This document shows, piece after piece, positions 18,866 through 29,086 of a stretch of 64,000 nucleotides of DNA (positions within the stretch are counted from its first letter, which is position 1; every line of letters starts with the position of its first letter). The translations under genes were made by a program, and so were the position numbers. Origin of the DNA: Bradyrhizobium zhanjiangense (GTDB lineage Bacteria; Pseudomonadota; Alphaproteobacteria; Rhizobiales; Xanthobacteraceae); NCBI RefSeq assembly GCF_004114935.1, contig NZ_CP022221.1, positions 558,001 to 622,000 of the forward strand. The letters run 5' to 3'. The notes under the pieces are model-generated. The model was not told the origin of the DNA, did not search any database, and was given only the letters and a program-made list of their open reading frames with translations.

Positions 18866-21436
18866 TCACAAATTCCGCAACACCGTCGCGGGCTTTTTGT
18901 TCAACGCGAGCAGCGTGCCGGCGAGCCCGAGCCCCACAGTGACGACGAGCGCGGCCGCGACCACGCTGGCGGCGCTGCCGGCCTGCCAGACGAAACTCAG
19001 CGTCATCAGCCGCGTCACGATCATCCAGGCCGCGATGCTGCCGGCGATCACGCCGAACACCGCGGTGGCGAGCCCGATCAGGAGGTATTCGAGCGCATAG
19101 GCGCCGAGCAGCCGCAGCCGCGTCGCGCCCAGCGTCTTCAGGATCACCGCATCATAGACCCGGTGGCGATGGCCGGCGGCGAGCGCCCCGCCGAGCACCA
19201 GGATCGCCGAGATCAGGGTCACGGCACTGGCGCCGCGGATCGCCAGCGCCAGGTTGGTCACCACCGAACCGACCGTCTCCATCACCTCGCGCACGCGCAC
19301 GCTCGTCACCATCGGATAGGCGTCGGCCACCTGCTTGATGATCTTGCCGTCGCCCGCAACGTTGCTGCCGGCCTCGGTCAGCGTTGCGATATGGGTATGC
19401 GGTGCGCCCTTGAAGGCATTCGGCGAGAAGACGAGGACGAAATTGATGCCGAGCCCCTGCCAGTCGATGGTGCGCAGATTGCCGATTCTGGCCGGGATGT
19501 CACGGCCAAGCACGTTGACCACGATCTCGTCGCCGAGCTTGAGACCGAGTCCGTCGGCGATCTTCTTTTCCATCGAGACCAGCGGCGGGCCGGAATAGTC
19601 GGCGCTCCACCATTCGCCCTCGACCACCTTGGACCCCTTCGGCAGCTCGCCGGTGTAGGTCAGGCCCCGGTCGCTTTGCAGCACCCATTCGGAATCGGTC
19701 GAGGGCTTGAGCTCCTCGGCGCGCAACCCGCGCGCGCCGACGATGCGGCCGCGTAGCATAGGCACATCCTCGACCTTGGCACCGGGGGCAATCTGCCGCA
19801 GATAGAGGTCGAACTGCTCGGCCTGCGCGCTCGGGATGTCGATGAAGAAAAACGATGGCGCCTGCTCAGGAAGCGCCGCCAGGAACTGGCGGCGCAGATT
19901 GCCGTCGATCTGGGTGATGGTGACGAGCACGGCGAGCCCGAGCCCCAGCGACAGCACGACGGACGGCGTCAGCGCGCCCGGCCGGTGGATGTTGGCGATC
20001 GCCAGCCGCAGCATCGGCAGCCGCGTCCGCGGCAGGTGCCGTGCGATGGCCATCAAGAGGGCGGCGATGCCGCGCAGCAGGCCGAACACCACGACGGAGG
20101 AGGCCACGAACACCGCGGCGATGCGCTTGTCGAATGAGAGCCCGATCACGACGGCGACGAGCAGGACGATCACGACGCCCATGAACACCAGGTAGCCCAG
20201 GCGCGGCCGGTGCCATTCGGAGCTGATGGTGTCGCGGAACAGCGCGGCCACCGGCACGTCGTGGACGCGGCCGAGCGGCCACAGGCCGAAGGCCAATGCG
20301 GTGAGGAGGCCATAGACGAAGGACAGCGCGAGCTCGTCGGCATGCACGGCCGGCACCACCGGCAGCGGCAACAGCTTGCCGAACAGGCCGACGATGGCGA
20401 AGGGCATCGCGGCGCCGAGCGCAAGGCCGATCACCGAACCGATCGCGGCGAGCAGGATGACCTGCGCGAGATAGATGCCGAACACGTCGCGGCCGGTGGC
20501 ACCGACGGCCTTGAAGGCCGCGATCACCTCGAGCCGGCGGTCGATATGGCTCTTCACGGCATTGGCGACGCCGACGCCGCCGACCAGCAGCGCGGCGAGG
20601 CCGACCAGCGTCAGGAACTGGGTGAAACGGTGGATGTTGCGCTCGAGCTGCGGCGAGGCGTTGGAGCGGCTGCGGATCTCCCAGCCGGCCTGCGGCGCCG
20701 CGTTGCGCGCATCAGCGATGAAAGTCTCGGTGGCGCGTTCGCTGTTGGCGGCGTCAGGCAGCTTCACCCGGTAGACCCAGCGCACCAGGCTGCCGGGCTG
20801 GATCAGGCCGGTGGCGCGCAGGCCCGCCTGGCTGATCAGGAAGCGCGGGCCGAAGCCGATGCCGCTGGCGAGCTTGTCGGGTTCGGCCTCGACGGTGCTG
20901 CGGATCTGGAAGGTCGCCGAGCCGATGGTGACGCGATCACCGGGCTTGAGCGACAGCCGCGTCAGCAGCGTCGGATCGGCGGCCGCGCCGAACGCGCCGT
21001 CACGTTCGGCGAGCAGCTCAGTCATCGGTAGCGGCGGTGCCAGTGTCAGCTGGCCCAGCATCGGATAGCTGCCATCGACCGCCTTCATCTCGACCAGCGC
21101 GAGCTTGCCATCAGTCGAGCGTGCCATGCCGCGCAGGGTCGCGGCGGTCGACACGGTGCCGCGCGAGCGCAGGAACGCGACCTCTTCCGGCTTGGCCTCG
21201 CGCTGGAACAGCACGAACGAGACGTCGCCGCCGAGCAGCGTGCGGCCTTCGCGCGCAAGACCGTCGGAGAGGCTCGCCGAGACCGAGCCGACGCCGGCGA
21301 TCGCCATCACGCCGAGCGCGATGCAGGCGATGAAGACGTAGAAGCCGCGCAGGCCTCCGCGCAATTCGCGCAGCGCGTAGCGCAGTGACAGCGCGACGGC
21401 ACTTGGCTTCGCGAACGATTCGGCAGCCGTGCTCAT
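18866..21436 (-). CDS. ABC transporter permease, FtsX/YbbP type
   Basis: An 856-residue permease with a first transmembrane helix at about residues 32-55 and two FtsX-like domains (around residues 265-390 and 730-850). A large extracytoplasmic region and additional central helices lie between. The motifs GVGVANAVKSHIDRRLEVIAAFKAVG and AILVLGGALAAGHRHRVYDAVILKTLGAT are the two coupling repeats. The ATG overlaps the stop of the upstream ATPase gene (ATGA), so the pair forms one transporter. YbbP-type permeases have unestablished substrates and may be mechanotransmission rather than transport systems. Confidence 0.93.
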   Translation of the reverse strand: MSTAAESFAKPSAVALSLRYALRELRGGLRGFYVFIACIALGVMAIAGVGSVSASLSDGLAREGRTLLGGDVSFVLFQREAKPEEVAFLRSRGTVSTAATLRGMARSTDGKLALVEMKAVDGSYPMLGQLTLAPPLPMTELLAERDGAFGAAADPTLLTRLSLKPGDRVTIGSATFQIRSTVEAEPDKLASGIGFGPRFLISQAGLRATGLIQPGSLVRWVYRVKLPDAANSERATETFIADARNAAPQAGWEIRSRSNASPQLERNIHRFTQFLTLVGLAALLVGGVGVANAVKSHIDRRLEVIAAFKAVGATGRDVFGIYLAQVILLAAIGSVIGLALGAAMPFAIVGLFGKLLPLPVVPAVHADELALSFVYGLLTALAFGLWPLGRVHDVPVAALFRDTISSEWHRPRLGYLVFMGVVIVLLVAVVIGLSFDKRIAAVFVASSVVVFGLLRGIAALLMAIARHLPRTRLPMLRLAIANIHRPGALTPSVVLSLGLGLAVLVTITQIDGNLRRQFLAALPEQAPSFFFIDIPSAQAEQFDLYLRQIAPGAKVEDVPMLRGRIVGARGLRAEELKPSTDSEWVLQSDRGLTYTGELPKGSKVVEGEWWSADYSGPPLVSMEKKIADGLGLKLGDEIVVNVLGRDIPARIGNLRTIDWQGLGINFVLVFSPNAFKGAPHTHIATLTEAGSNVAGDGKIIKQVADAYPMVTSVRVREVMETVGSVVTNLALAIRGASAVTLISAILVLGGALAAGHRHRVYDAVILKTLGATRLRLLGAYALEYLLIGLATAVFGVIAGSIAAWMIVTRLMTLSFVWQAGSAASVVAAALVVTVGLGLAGTLLALNKKPATVLRNL

Positions 21437-22155
21437 GCGGGCGCGGACTGCGTGTCGATGCGCCCGGAGCGCAGGCGGATGACGCGATCGCAGCGATGCG
21501 CGAGCGAGGAATCGTGCGTCACCAGCACCAATGTCATGCCGCGCTCGGCATGCTTGCTAAATAGGAGATCGATGATCTGCTTTCCGGTGGCCTCATCGAG
21601 ATTGCCGGTCGGCTCGTCGGCGACGAGGATCGCCGGATCGGGCGCCAGCGCGCGCGCCAGCGCAACGCGCTGCTGCTCGCCACCGGAGAGTTGCGTCGGA
21701 TAGTGATGCAGGCGATCGCCGAGGCCGACCGATTGCAGCTCCTGCGCCGCGCGCCTGGCGGCATCCGGATTGCCGGCGAGCTCGAGCGGCACGGCGACGT
21801 TCTCAAGCGCCGTCATGGTCGGGATCAGATGGAAGGACTGGAAGACGATGCCGACCTGGCGGCCGCGGAAGCGGGCCAGCGCGTCCTCGTCGAGGGCATT
21901 GAAAGGCGTCCCAGACACCACCACCTCTCCGCTATCAGGACGCTCCAGCCCCGCCATCACCATCAGCAGCGTGGATTTGCCCGAGCCTGACGGGCCGATC
22001 AGGCCGATCGTCTCGCTCCGGCCCACGCGCAGGCTGATATCCTTGAGGATGTGAACGCGCGCCGCGCCCGTGCCCAATGAGAGATTGACGTTGGAGATGG
22101 CGATGGTGTCCGCCGCGGTGGCGGCGAGCGAAGAGGTTTCGATGCGACTGTCCAT
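21433..22155 (-). CDS. ABC transporter ATP-binding protein, YbbA type
   Basis: A 240-residue ATPase with Walker [12 protein letters not shown], signature [15 protein letters not shown] and Walker [14 protein letters not shown], and the LolD/MacB-like spacing. I prefer the ATG at 22155 (MDSRIETSS) over an in-frame TTG at 22173. It partners the overlapping 856-residue permease. It is divergent from a TesA-type esterase, an arrangement also seen for tesA-ybbA-ybbP in E. coli, which supports the YbbA assignment. The minus-strand ATG at 22155 interlocks with a possible plus-strand ATG at 22154 (CATG). Confidence 0.93.
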   Translation of the reverse strand: MDSRIETSSLAATAADTIAISNVNLSLGTGAARVHILKDISLRVGRSETIGLIGPSGSGKSTLLMVMAGLERPDSGEVVVSGTPFNALDEDALARFRGRQVGIVFQSFHLIPTMTALENVAVPLELAGNPDAARRAAQELQSVGLGDRLHHYPTQLSGGEQQRVALARALAPDPAILVADEPTGNLDEATGKQIIDLLFSKHAERGMTLVLVTHDSSLAHRCDRVIRLRSGRIDTQSAPA

Positions 22156-22210
22156 GGTCCGGTCATATGGCAACTCCGCTGGCGCGGTCGAGAGGCGTTA
22201 CGGATTGTTC

Positions 22211-22846
22211 ATGCACATAGCCGTGTTGATGTTCGCTTTGATGACGGCCATCACGCCGGCCTCGGCACAGGGGCAGAAGCCGATCAAGCTCGTCGTTCTC
22301 GGCGATTCCCTGAGCGCCGGTCTCGGCCTGCCGGCCCAGGACGCATTCCCCCAAAAACTTCAAAAAGCCTTGCAGGCCAAAGGCATAGCGGTCGACATGG
22401 TCAATGCCGGAGTGTCCGGCGACACCTCCTCCGGCGGTCGCGACCGGCTCGACTGGTCGGTGCCTGAAGGAACTGAGGCCGTCATTGTCGAGCTCGGCGC
22501 CAACGACGCGCTGCGCGGCATCGATCCCGATTTGACGCGCGCCGCGCTGAGCGACATCATCCAGCGGCTCAAGGCACGCAAGATCGCGGTGCTGCTGTGC
22601 GGCATGCTGGCGCCGCCGAATTACGGCGCCGATTACGCCGCGCGCTTCAATTCGATTTATCCGGAGCTGGCGAAAAAATTCGACGTGCCGCTCTATCCGT
22701 TCTTCCTCGACGCCGTCGCAGCCGACGCCAAGCTCAACCAGGCCGACGGCATTCATCCAACCGCGGCCGGCGTCGACATCATCGTCGAAAGGATGATGCC
22801 CACCGTGGAGGCATTCCTTGGCACGATCGCTGAGCAACGGCGTTGA
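22211..22846 (+). CDS. Secreted SGNH arylesterase / TesA-type acyl-CoA thioesterase I
   Basis: SGNH-hydrolase with block I VVLGDSLSAGLGL (nucleophile Ser), block II Gly in NAGVSGDTSSGG, block III ELGANDALRG, and block V DGIHPTAAG (Asp and His). From the ATG at 22211 (MHIAVLMFALMTAI) the protein begins directly with a signal peptide ending near ASAQ. An upstream ATG at 22154 would add 19 residues and interlock with the ybbA start. It is periplasmic and hydrolyses acyl esters or thioesters. It is divergent from the ybbA/ybbP-type pair. Confidence 0.9.
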   Translation: MHIAVLMFALMTAITPASAQGQKPIKLVVLGDSLSAGLGLPAQDAFPQKLQKALQAKGIAVDMVNAGVSGDTSSGGRDRLDWSVPEGTEAVIVELGANDALRGIDPDLTRAALSDIIQRLKARKIAVLLCGMLAPPNYGADYAARFNSIYPELAKKFDVPLYPFFLDAVAADAKLNQADGIHPTAAGVDIIVERMMPTVEAFLGTIAEQRR

Positions 22847-23021
22847 AAAGCAGGCAGCGCTAACCGTAATTCCCAGGGTTTTACCGGGGTGAGGCGGGCT
22901 AAGCTTCGCAGAGTCACACAACTGCGATAGGAATCAGGGTACCGGTGATTCGTCGCCGGCTCTAATTTGGTTATGGTCCTGCTTCCCAGGGGCTGTACCC
23001 AAGCATCGGGAGTGCGAAACG

Positions 23022-23558
23022 ATGCCGCGTTTGTTCACTGGTCTGGAAATTCCGGCCGAGATCGGCCAGTCGCTTTCCAACTTGAGGGGTGGCCTTCCCG
23101 GCGCCCGCTGGATCGATCCCGAAAATTATCACGTCACCCTGCGCTTCATCGGCGATATCGATGGTGTCTCCGCCAACGAGATCGCCTCGATGCTGTTTCG
23201 CGTCGACCGCAAGCCGTTCGAGGTGAAGGTGCAGGGCCTCACGAGTTTTGGCGGCCGCAAACCGCGGGCAGTCGTTGCGACGATCGCGCCGAGCAAGCCG
23301 CTGATGGAATTGCAGGCCGAGCTCGAACGCATGATGCAGCGGATCGGTCTCGACCCTGAAGGCCGCAAATTCATCCCGCATGTCACGCTGGCCCGGCTGC
23401 ACGACGCCTCCGATCGCGACGTCGCCGACTATCTCTCGCTGCGCGGCTACTTCCCGAGCAAGGCGTTCATGGCGGAGCGCTTTGTTCTGTTCTCGTCCCG
23501 CGCTTCAACCGGCGGCGGTCCGTATGTCGTCGAGGACGCTTACGAGCTGTGTGCGTAG
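23022..23558 (+). CDS. thpR: RNA 2',3'-cyclic phosphodiesterase (LigT family)
   Basis: A 178-residue two-histidine phosphoesterase. The paired HxT motifs are clear: YHVTLRFIG (about residue 37) and FIPHVTLARL (about residue 120). It opens 2',3'-cyclic phosphates on RNA and can join certain tRNA halves in vitro. The size is normal. The start MPRLFTGLEIP is the conserved family N-terminus. It stands alone between the esterase and zapE, all in the same direction but with gaps of about 170 bases, so co-transcription is uncertain. Confidence 0.92.
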   Translation: MPRLFTGLEIPAEIGQSLSNLRGGLPGARWIDPENYHVTLRFIGDIDGVSANEIASMLFRVDRKPFEVKVQGLTSFGGRKPRAVVATIAPSKPLMELQAELERMMQRIGLDPEGRKFIPHVTLARLHDASDRDVADYLSLRGYFPSKAFMAERFVLFSSRASTGGGPYVVEDAYELCA

Positions 23559-23728
23559 CTCGCTCTCCTGCCCGGCCGTAGAGCCGGGCCCAGCGCTCAG
23601 CGATAAACGAAATTTGGCGATGAACGAAACGGTGGGTCCCGGATCAGCGCGTCCGGGACACGAATCCGCATACCCCGTCCACCAATTCACGGCTTGCAAT
23701 TTCCGCCGGTCTCTGGCGGTAAGGGGCC

Positions 23729-24913
23729 ATGCTCACGACCCCAAGTTCCCCGTTCAGCGAAGCCTATCAGGCCGAGATCGCGTCCGGCGCGATCGAGCCG
23801 GATGCCGCGCAGGCCGAAGTGGCCGAGGCCTATGCGGCGCTCGACCTGCGGCTCGCGACTTACAAGCCGCAGCGCAAGCAGGGCCTGCTCAGCCGCCTGT
23901 TCAGCAGTGACAAGGACGAGGCGCCGCGCGGGCTCTACATCCATGGCGAGGTCGGTCGCGGCAAGACCATGCTGATGGATCTGTTCTTCCAGAACAGTAC
24001 CGTCGAGCACAAGCGCCGCGCGCATTTCCACGAGTTCATGGCGGAAGCGCATGAGCGCATCTACGACTATCGCCAGAGCATCGCGCGCGGTGAGATCGCC
24101 GACGGCGACGTCATCGCGTTGACCGCGAACGCGATCTTCGAGGAGAGCTGGCTGCTCTGCTTCGACGAATTCCATGTCACCGACATCGCCGACGCGATGA
24201 TCCTCGGCCGTCTGTTCGCAAAGCTGTTCGAGCTCGGCACCGTCGTGGTCGCGACCTCCAACGTCGCACCCGACGATCTCTACAAGGGCGGCCTGAACCG
24301 GTCGCTATTCCTGCCTTTCATCAAGCAGATCACCGACCACATGGACGTCGCGCGGCTCGATGCGCGCACCGACTTCCGCCTGGAGAAACTTCAGGGCGTG
24401 CCGATGTGGCTGACGCCGGCGGACGTTGATGCGGACGCAGCGCTCGACCGCGCCTGGTCGAAGATGAGCGGCGGCGCCCGATGCAAGCCGCACGACATTT
24501 CGATCAAGGGGCGCATCCTGCACGTGCCATGCTCGGCCCATGGCGTGGCGCGGTTCTCGTTCGCCGATCTCTGCGAGAAGCCGCTTGGGGCATCGGACTA
24601 CCTCAGGCTCGCGCACGACTATCACACCATCCTGGTCGACCATATTCCAGTGATGGACTTCTCCCAGCGCAACGCCGCCAAGCGTTTCATCACGCTGATC
24701 GACACGCTCTATGACAATGCGGTGAAGCTGATGGCCTCGGCCGATGCCAATCCGATCTCGCTGTACCTCGCCACCGAAGGCAACGAGGCCAACGAGTTCA
24801 AGCGGACCGCGTCACGCCTGATCGAGATGAGCTCGGAATCCTATCTGGCGCTGCCTCACGGCCGCAAGGATTCCACCGCCAGCGGCTCGACCAAGGGCCT
24901 GGTAGAGACTTAA
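23729..24913 (+). CDS. zapE: Cell division ATPase ZapE (AFG1-like)
   Basis: A 394-residue P-loop ATPase of the AFG1/ZapE family. Walker A is HGEVGRGKTMLMD, Walker B LLCFDEFHVTDIADAM, with the conserved VVVATSNVAPDDLY sensor-type block and RRAHFHEFMAEAH. In E. coli ZapE binds FtsZ and is needed under oxygen limitation; mitochondrial Afg1 aids respiratory-complex quality control. Its placement just upstream of mdh is common in Rhizobiales. A family D repeat follows the stop, so it is probably not in the mdh transcript. Confidence 0.93.
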   Translation: MLTTPSSPFSEAYQAEIASGAIEPDAAQAEVAEAYAALDLRLATYKPQRKQGLLSRLFSSDKDEAPRGLYIHGEVGRGKTMLMDLFFQNSTVEHKRRAHFHEFMAEAHERIYDYRQSIARGEIADGDVIALTANAIFEESWLLCFDEFHVTDIADAMILGRLFAKLFELGTVVVATSNVAPDDLYKGGLNRSLFLPFIKQITDHMDVARLDARTDFRLEKLQGVPMWLTPADVDADAALDRAWSKMSGGARCKPHDISIKGRILHVPCSAHGVARFSFADLCEKPLGASDYLRLAHDYHTILVDHIPVMDFSQRNAAKRFITLIDTLYDNAVKLMASADANPISLYLATEGNEANEFKRTASRLIEMSSESYLALPHGRKDSTASGSTKGLVET

Positions 24914-24930
24914 GTCCTATTTGCCAGCGC

Positions 24931-26132
<1,202 letters not shown>

Positions 26133-26351
26133 GCGCCAGCAATTCCCGCCGAAGCCCGAAAACCGGTCTTCGGCGGTTTCATTTCCGGAGCCCGGGTGTC
26201 CGGGCGGGCTCCGGGCCAGCCAGTGATCTCCCAGTTCAGAGATCTCGAAGTCAAAGAATCCGGGTTGCAGTTCCTGTGGTATATGGTATGCCAGCCACAA
26301 GACTGAGGTGGGCCCTTGAGGTCACCGCCCGCGGGTTCAGGGAGCGACCAT

Positions 26352-27548
26352 ATGAATATCCATGAGTACCAGGCCAAAGCGCTGCTGAGCGAGTTCGGCG
26401 TGCCGATTTCCAAGGGCGTGCCTGTCCTTAAGCCCGCTGACGCGGAAGCCGCCGCCAAGGCGCTGCCGGGCCCGGTCTGGGTGGTGAAGAGCCAAATCCA
26501 CGCCGGCGGCCGCGGCAAGGGCAAGTTCAAGGAAGCCTCGGCCGGCGACAAGGGCGGCGTCCGCATCGCCAAGTCGGCCGCCGAGGTCTCCGAATTCGCC
26601 AAGCAGATGCTGGGTGCCACGCTCGTGACCGTGCAGACCGGTCCCGCCGGCAAGCAGGTCAACCGCCTCTACATCGAGGACGGCTCCGACATCGACAAGG
26701 AATTCTACCTCTCGATCCTGGTCGACCGCGAGACCTCGCGCGTCTCCTTCGTCGTCTCGACCGAGGGCGGCGTCAACATCGAGGAGGTCGCGCACAACAC
26801 GCCTGAGAAGATCGTGACCTTCTCGGTCGATCCCGCAACCGGCGTCATGGGCCATCACGGCCGCACCGTTGCGAAGGCGCTGAACCTGTCAGGCGATCTC
26901 GCCAAGCAGGCCGAGAAGCTGACCGCGCAGCTCTACGCCGCCTTCGTCGCCAAGGACATGTCGATGCTGGAGATCAACCCGCTGGTCGTGACCAAGCAGG
27001 GCCAGCTCCGCGTGCTCGACGCCAAGGTCTCGTTCGACGACAACGCGCTGTTCCGGCACCCCGAGGTGCTCGCGCTGCGCGACGAGACCGAGGAAGACGC
27101 CAAGGAAATCGAGGCGTCGAAATACGATCTCAACTACGTCACGCTCGACGGCAATATCGGCTGCATGGTCAACGGCGCCGGTCTTGCTATGGCCACGATG
27201 GACATCATCAAGCTCTACGGCATGTCGCCGGCCAACTTCCTCGACGTCGGCGGCAGTGCCAGCAAGGAAAAGGTCGCTGCCGCCTTCAAGATCATCACCG
27301 CGGATCCCAACGTGAAGGGCATCCTGGTCAACATCTTCGGTGGCATCATGAAGTGCGACGTGATCGCCGAGGGCGTCACCGCCGCTGTGCGCGAGGTCGG
27401 CCTCAGCGTCCCGCTGGTGGTCCGCCTCGAGGGCACCAATGTCGAGCTCGGCAAGAAGATCATCCGTGAATCCGGCCTGAACGTGGTGCCGGCCGACAAT
27501 CTCGACGACGCCGCGCAGAAGATCGTGAAGGCCGTCAAGGGAGGCTAA
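26352..27548 (+). CDS. sucC: Succinyl-CoA synthetase beta subunit (ADP-forming)
   Basis: An ATP-grasp subunit of 398 residues starting [18 protein letters not shown], the conserved family N-terminus, with a GGGAG ribosome site. [17 protein letters not shown] is the nucleotide-binding loop, and [16 protein letters not shown] is the C-terminal CoA-ligase block. With SucD it couples succinyl-CoA cleavage to nucleotide triphosphate synthesis. Its spacer from mdh is about 220 bases, so an internal promoter is possible. Four bases separate its stop from the next ATG. Confidence 0.98.
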   Translation: MNIHEYQAKALLSEFGVPISKGVPVLKPADAEAAAKALPGPVWVVKSQIHAGGRGKGKFKEASAGDKGGVRIAKSAAEVSEFAKQMLGATLVTVQTGPAGKQVNRLYIEDGSDIDKEFYLSILVDRETSRVSFVVSTEGGVNIEEVAHNTPEKIVTFSVDPATGVMGHHGRTVAKALNLSGDLAKQAEKLTAQLYAAFVAKDMSMLEINPLVVTKQGQLRVLDAKVSFDDNALFRHPEVLALRDETEEDAKEIEASKYDLNYVTLDGNIGCMVNGAGLAMATMDIIKLYGMSPANFLDVGGSASKEKVAAAFKIITADPNVKGILVNIFGGIMKCDVIAEGVTAAVREVGLSVPLVVRLEGTNVELGKKIIRESGLNVVPADNLDDAAQKIVKAVKGG

Positions 27549-27552
27549 GGCC

Positions 27553-28032
27553 ATGGCCCAGGACCATCTCGCCGCATCATCTCCGCTCCCCGAACACACG
27601 CGCCTCGCCGCGTTCGCCGGCGAATGGAATGGCGAAGAGATGGTCTTTCCGTCGCGTTGGACGGAGGGCGGGCCGGCCACCTCGCACGTCGTCGCGCGCA
27701 TGGACCTCAACGGGTTCTATCTGATCCAGGACTCGGTCCAGATGCGCGACGGCAAGCAGATCTTCGCCACCCACGGCATCTTCACCTACGACCGCGACGA
27801 TCGGACCTACAAATTGTTCTGGTACGACTCGCTCGGCTACACGCCGCCCTCGCCCGCCTCCGGCGGCTGGGTCGGCAAGACCCTGACGCTGGTGCGCGGC
27901 TCGCTCCGCGGCAATGCGCGCCACGTCTACGAGATCATCGACGACAATTCCTATTCGTTGAAGATCCAGTTCTCGCCGGACGCGGAAGGCTGGGCCGACG
28001 TGCTCACCGGCGTCTACCGCCGCATCCACTGA
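27553..28032 (+). CDS. DUF1579 family protein between sucC and sucD
   Basis: A 159-residue protein without signal peptide or membrane helix. It has the DUF1579/lipocalin-like look: LAAFAGEWNGEEMV near the N-terminus, then strands such as DLNGFYLIQDSVQM and GIFTYDRDDRTYKLFWYDS. Family function is unknown. It begins four bases after sucC and ends 33 bases before sucD, so it is almost certainly translated from the suc mRNA. Its base composition is like that of its neighbours, so it does not look like a recent arrival. Confidence 0.85.
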   Translation: MAQDHLAASSPLPEHTRLAAFAGEWNGEEMVFPSRWTEGGPATSHVVARMDLNGFYLIQDSVQMRDGKQIFATHGIFTYDRDDRTYKLFWYDSLGYTPPSPASGGWVGKTLTLVRGSLRGNARHVYEIIDDNSYSLKIQFSPDAEGWADVLTGVYRRIH

Positions 28033-28065
28033 CCTCTCACTCGTTAGTTCGCGAAAGCAGATCTC

Positions 28066-28950
28066 ATGTCCATCCTGATCGACAAGAACACCAAGGTCAT
28101 CTGCCAGGGCTTTACCGGCAAGAACGGCACCTTCCATTCGGAGGCCGCGCTTGCCTATGGCACCAAGATGGTCGGCGGCACCTCGCCGGGCAAAGGCGGC
28201 GCGACCCATCTGGGCCTTCCGGTGTTCGACACCGTGCGCGAGGCGCGTGAGAAGACCGGCGCCGATGCGTCGGTGATCTACGTGCCCCCGCCGGGTGCGG
28301 CGGACGCGATCTGCGAAGCCATCGATGCCGAGATCCCGCTGATCGTCTGCATCACCGAGGGCATTCCGGTCGTCGACATGGTGCGTGTGAAGCGCTCGCT
28401 GATCGGCTCCAAGTCGCGCCTGATCGGGCCGAACTGCCCGGGCGTCATGACCGCCGGCGAGTGCAAGATCGGCATCATGCCGGCCAACATCTTCAAGACC
28501 GGCAGCGTCGGCATCGTCTCCCGCTCCGGCACGCTGACCTATGAAGCCGTGTTCCAGACCTCCCAGGAAGGCCTCGGCCAGACCACTGCGGTCGGCATCG
28601 GCGGCGACCCGGTCAAGGGCACTGAGTTCATCGACGTGCTGGAGATGCTGCTCGCCGACCCCAAGACCGAATCGATCATCATGATTGGTGAGATCGGCGG
28701 TTCCGCCGAGGAAGACGCCGCCCAGTTCCTCAAGGACGAGGCCAAGCGCGGCCGTAAGAAGCCGATGGTCGGCTTCATCGCCGGTGTCACGGCACCCCCC
28801 GGCCGCCGTATGGGCCATGCCGGCGCGATCATCTCGGGTGGCAAGGGCGACGCCGGATCCAAGACGGAAGCGATGAAATCGGCCGGAATCACCGTCTCTC
28901 CGTCGCCCGCGCGCCTCGGACATACGCTTGCCGAAAAGTTGAAAGGTTAA
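28066..28950 (+). CDS. sucD: Succinyl-CoA synthetase alpha subunit
   Basis: A 294-residue subunit carrying the CoA-binding N-domain ([20 protein letters not shown]) and the phosphorylated histidine in [35 protein letters not shown] and [11 protein letters not shown] are family blocks. It pairs with SucC and is normally encoded directly after it; here a DUF1579 gene intervenes. It is followed by sucA after 136 bases without a strong terminator. Confidence 0.98.
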   Translation: MSILIDKNTKVICQGFTGKNGTFHSEAALAYGTKMVGGTSPGKGGATHLGLPVFDTVREAREKTGADASVIYVPPPGAADAICEAIDAEIPLIVCITEGIPVVDMVRVKRSLIGSKSRLIGPNCPGVMTAGECKIGIMPANIFKTGSVGIVSRSGTLTYEAVFQTSQEGLGQTTAVGIGGDPVKGTEFIDVLEMLLADPKTESIIMIGEIGGSAEEDAAQFLKDEAKRGRKKPMVGFIAGVTAPPGRRMGHAGAIISGGKGDAGSKTEAMKSAGITVSPSPARLGHTLAEKLKG

Positions 28951-29086
28951 TTCACTTCTTCGTGCTTTTCCGGGCGAAGTTTCGCAGCAAATAGGGTAAA
29001 GGGTGCCTGTCGCGCCGAGCCTCTGCCGGGAGCTCGGCGCCAGCGCCGTTTGTTATGCGCGAACCGAAATCGCCAGGAACTCCAGT

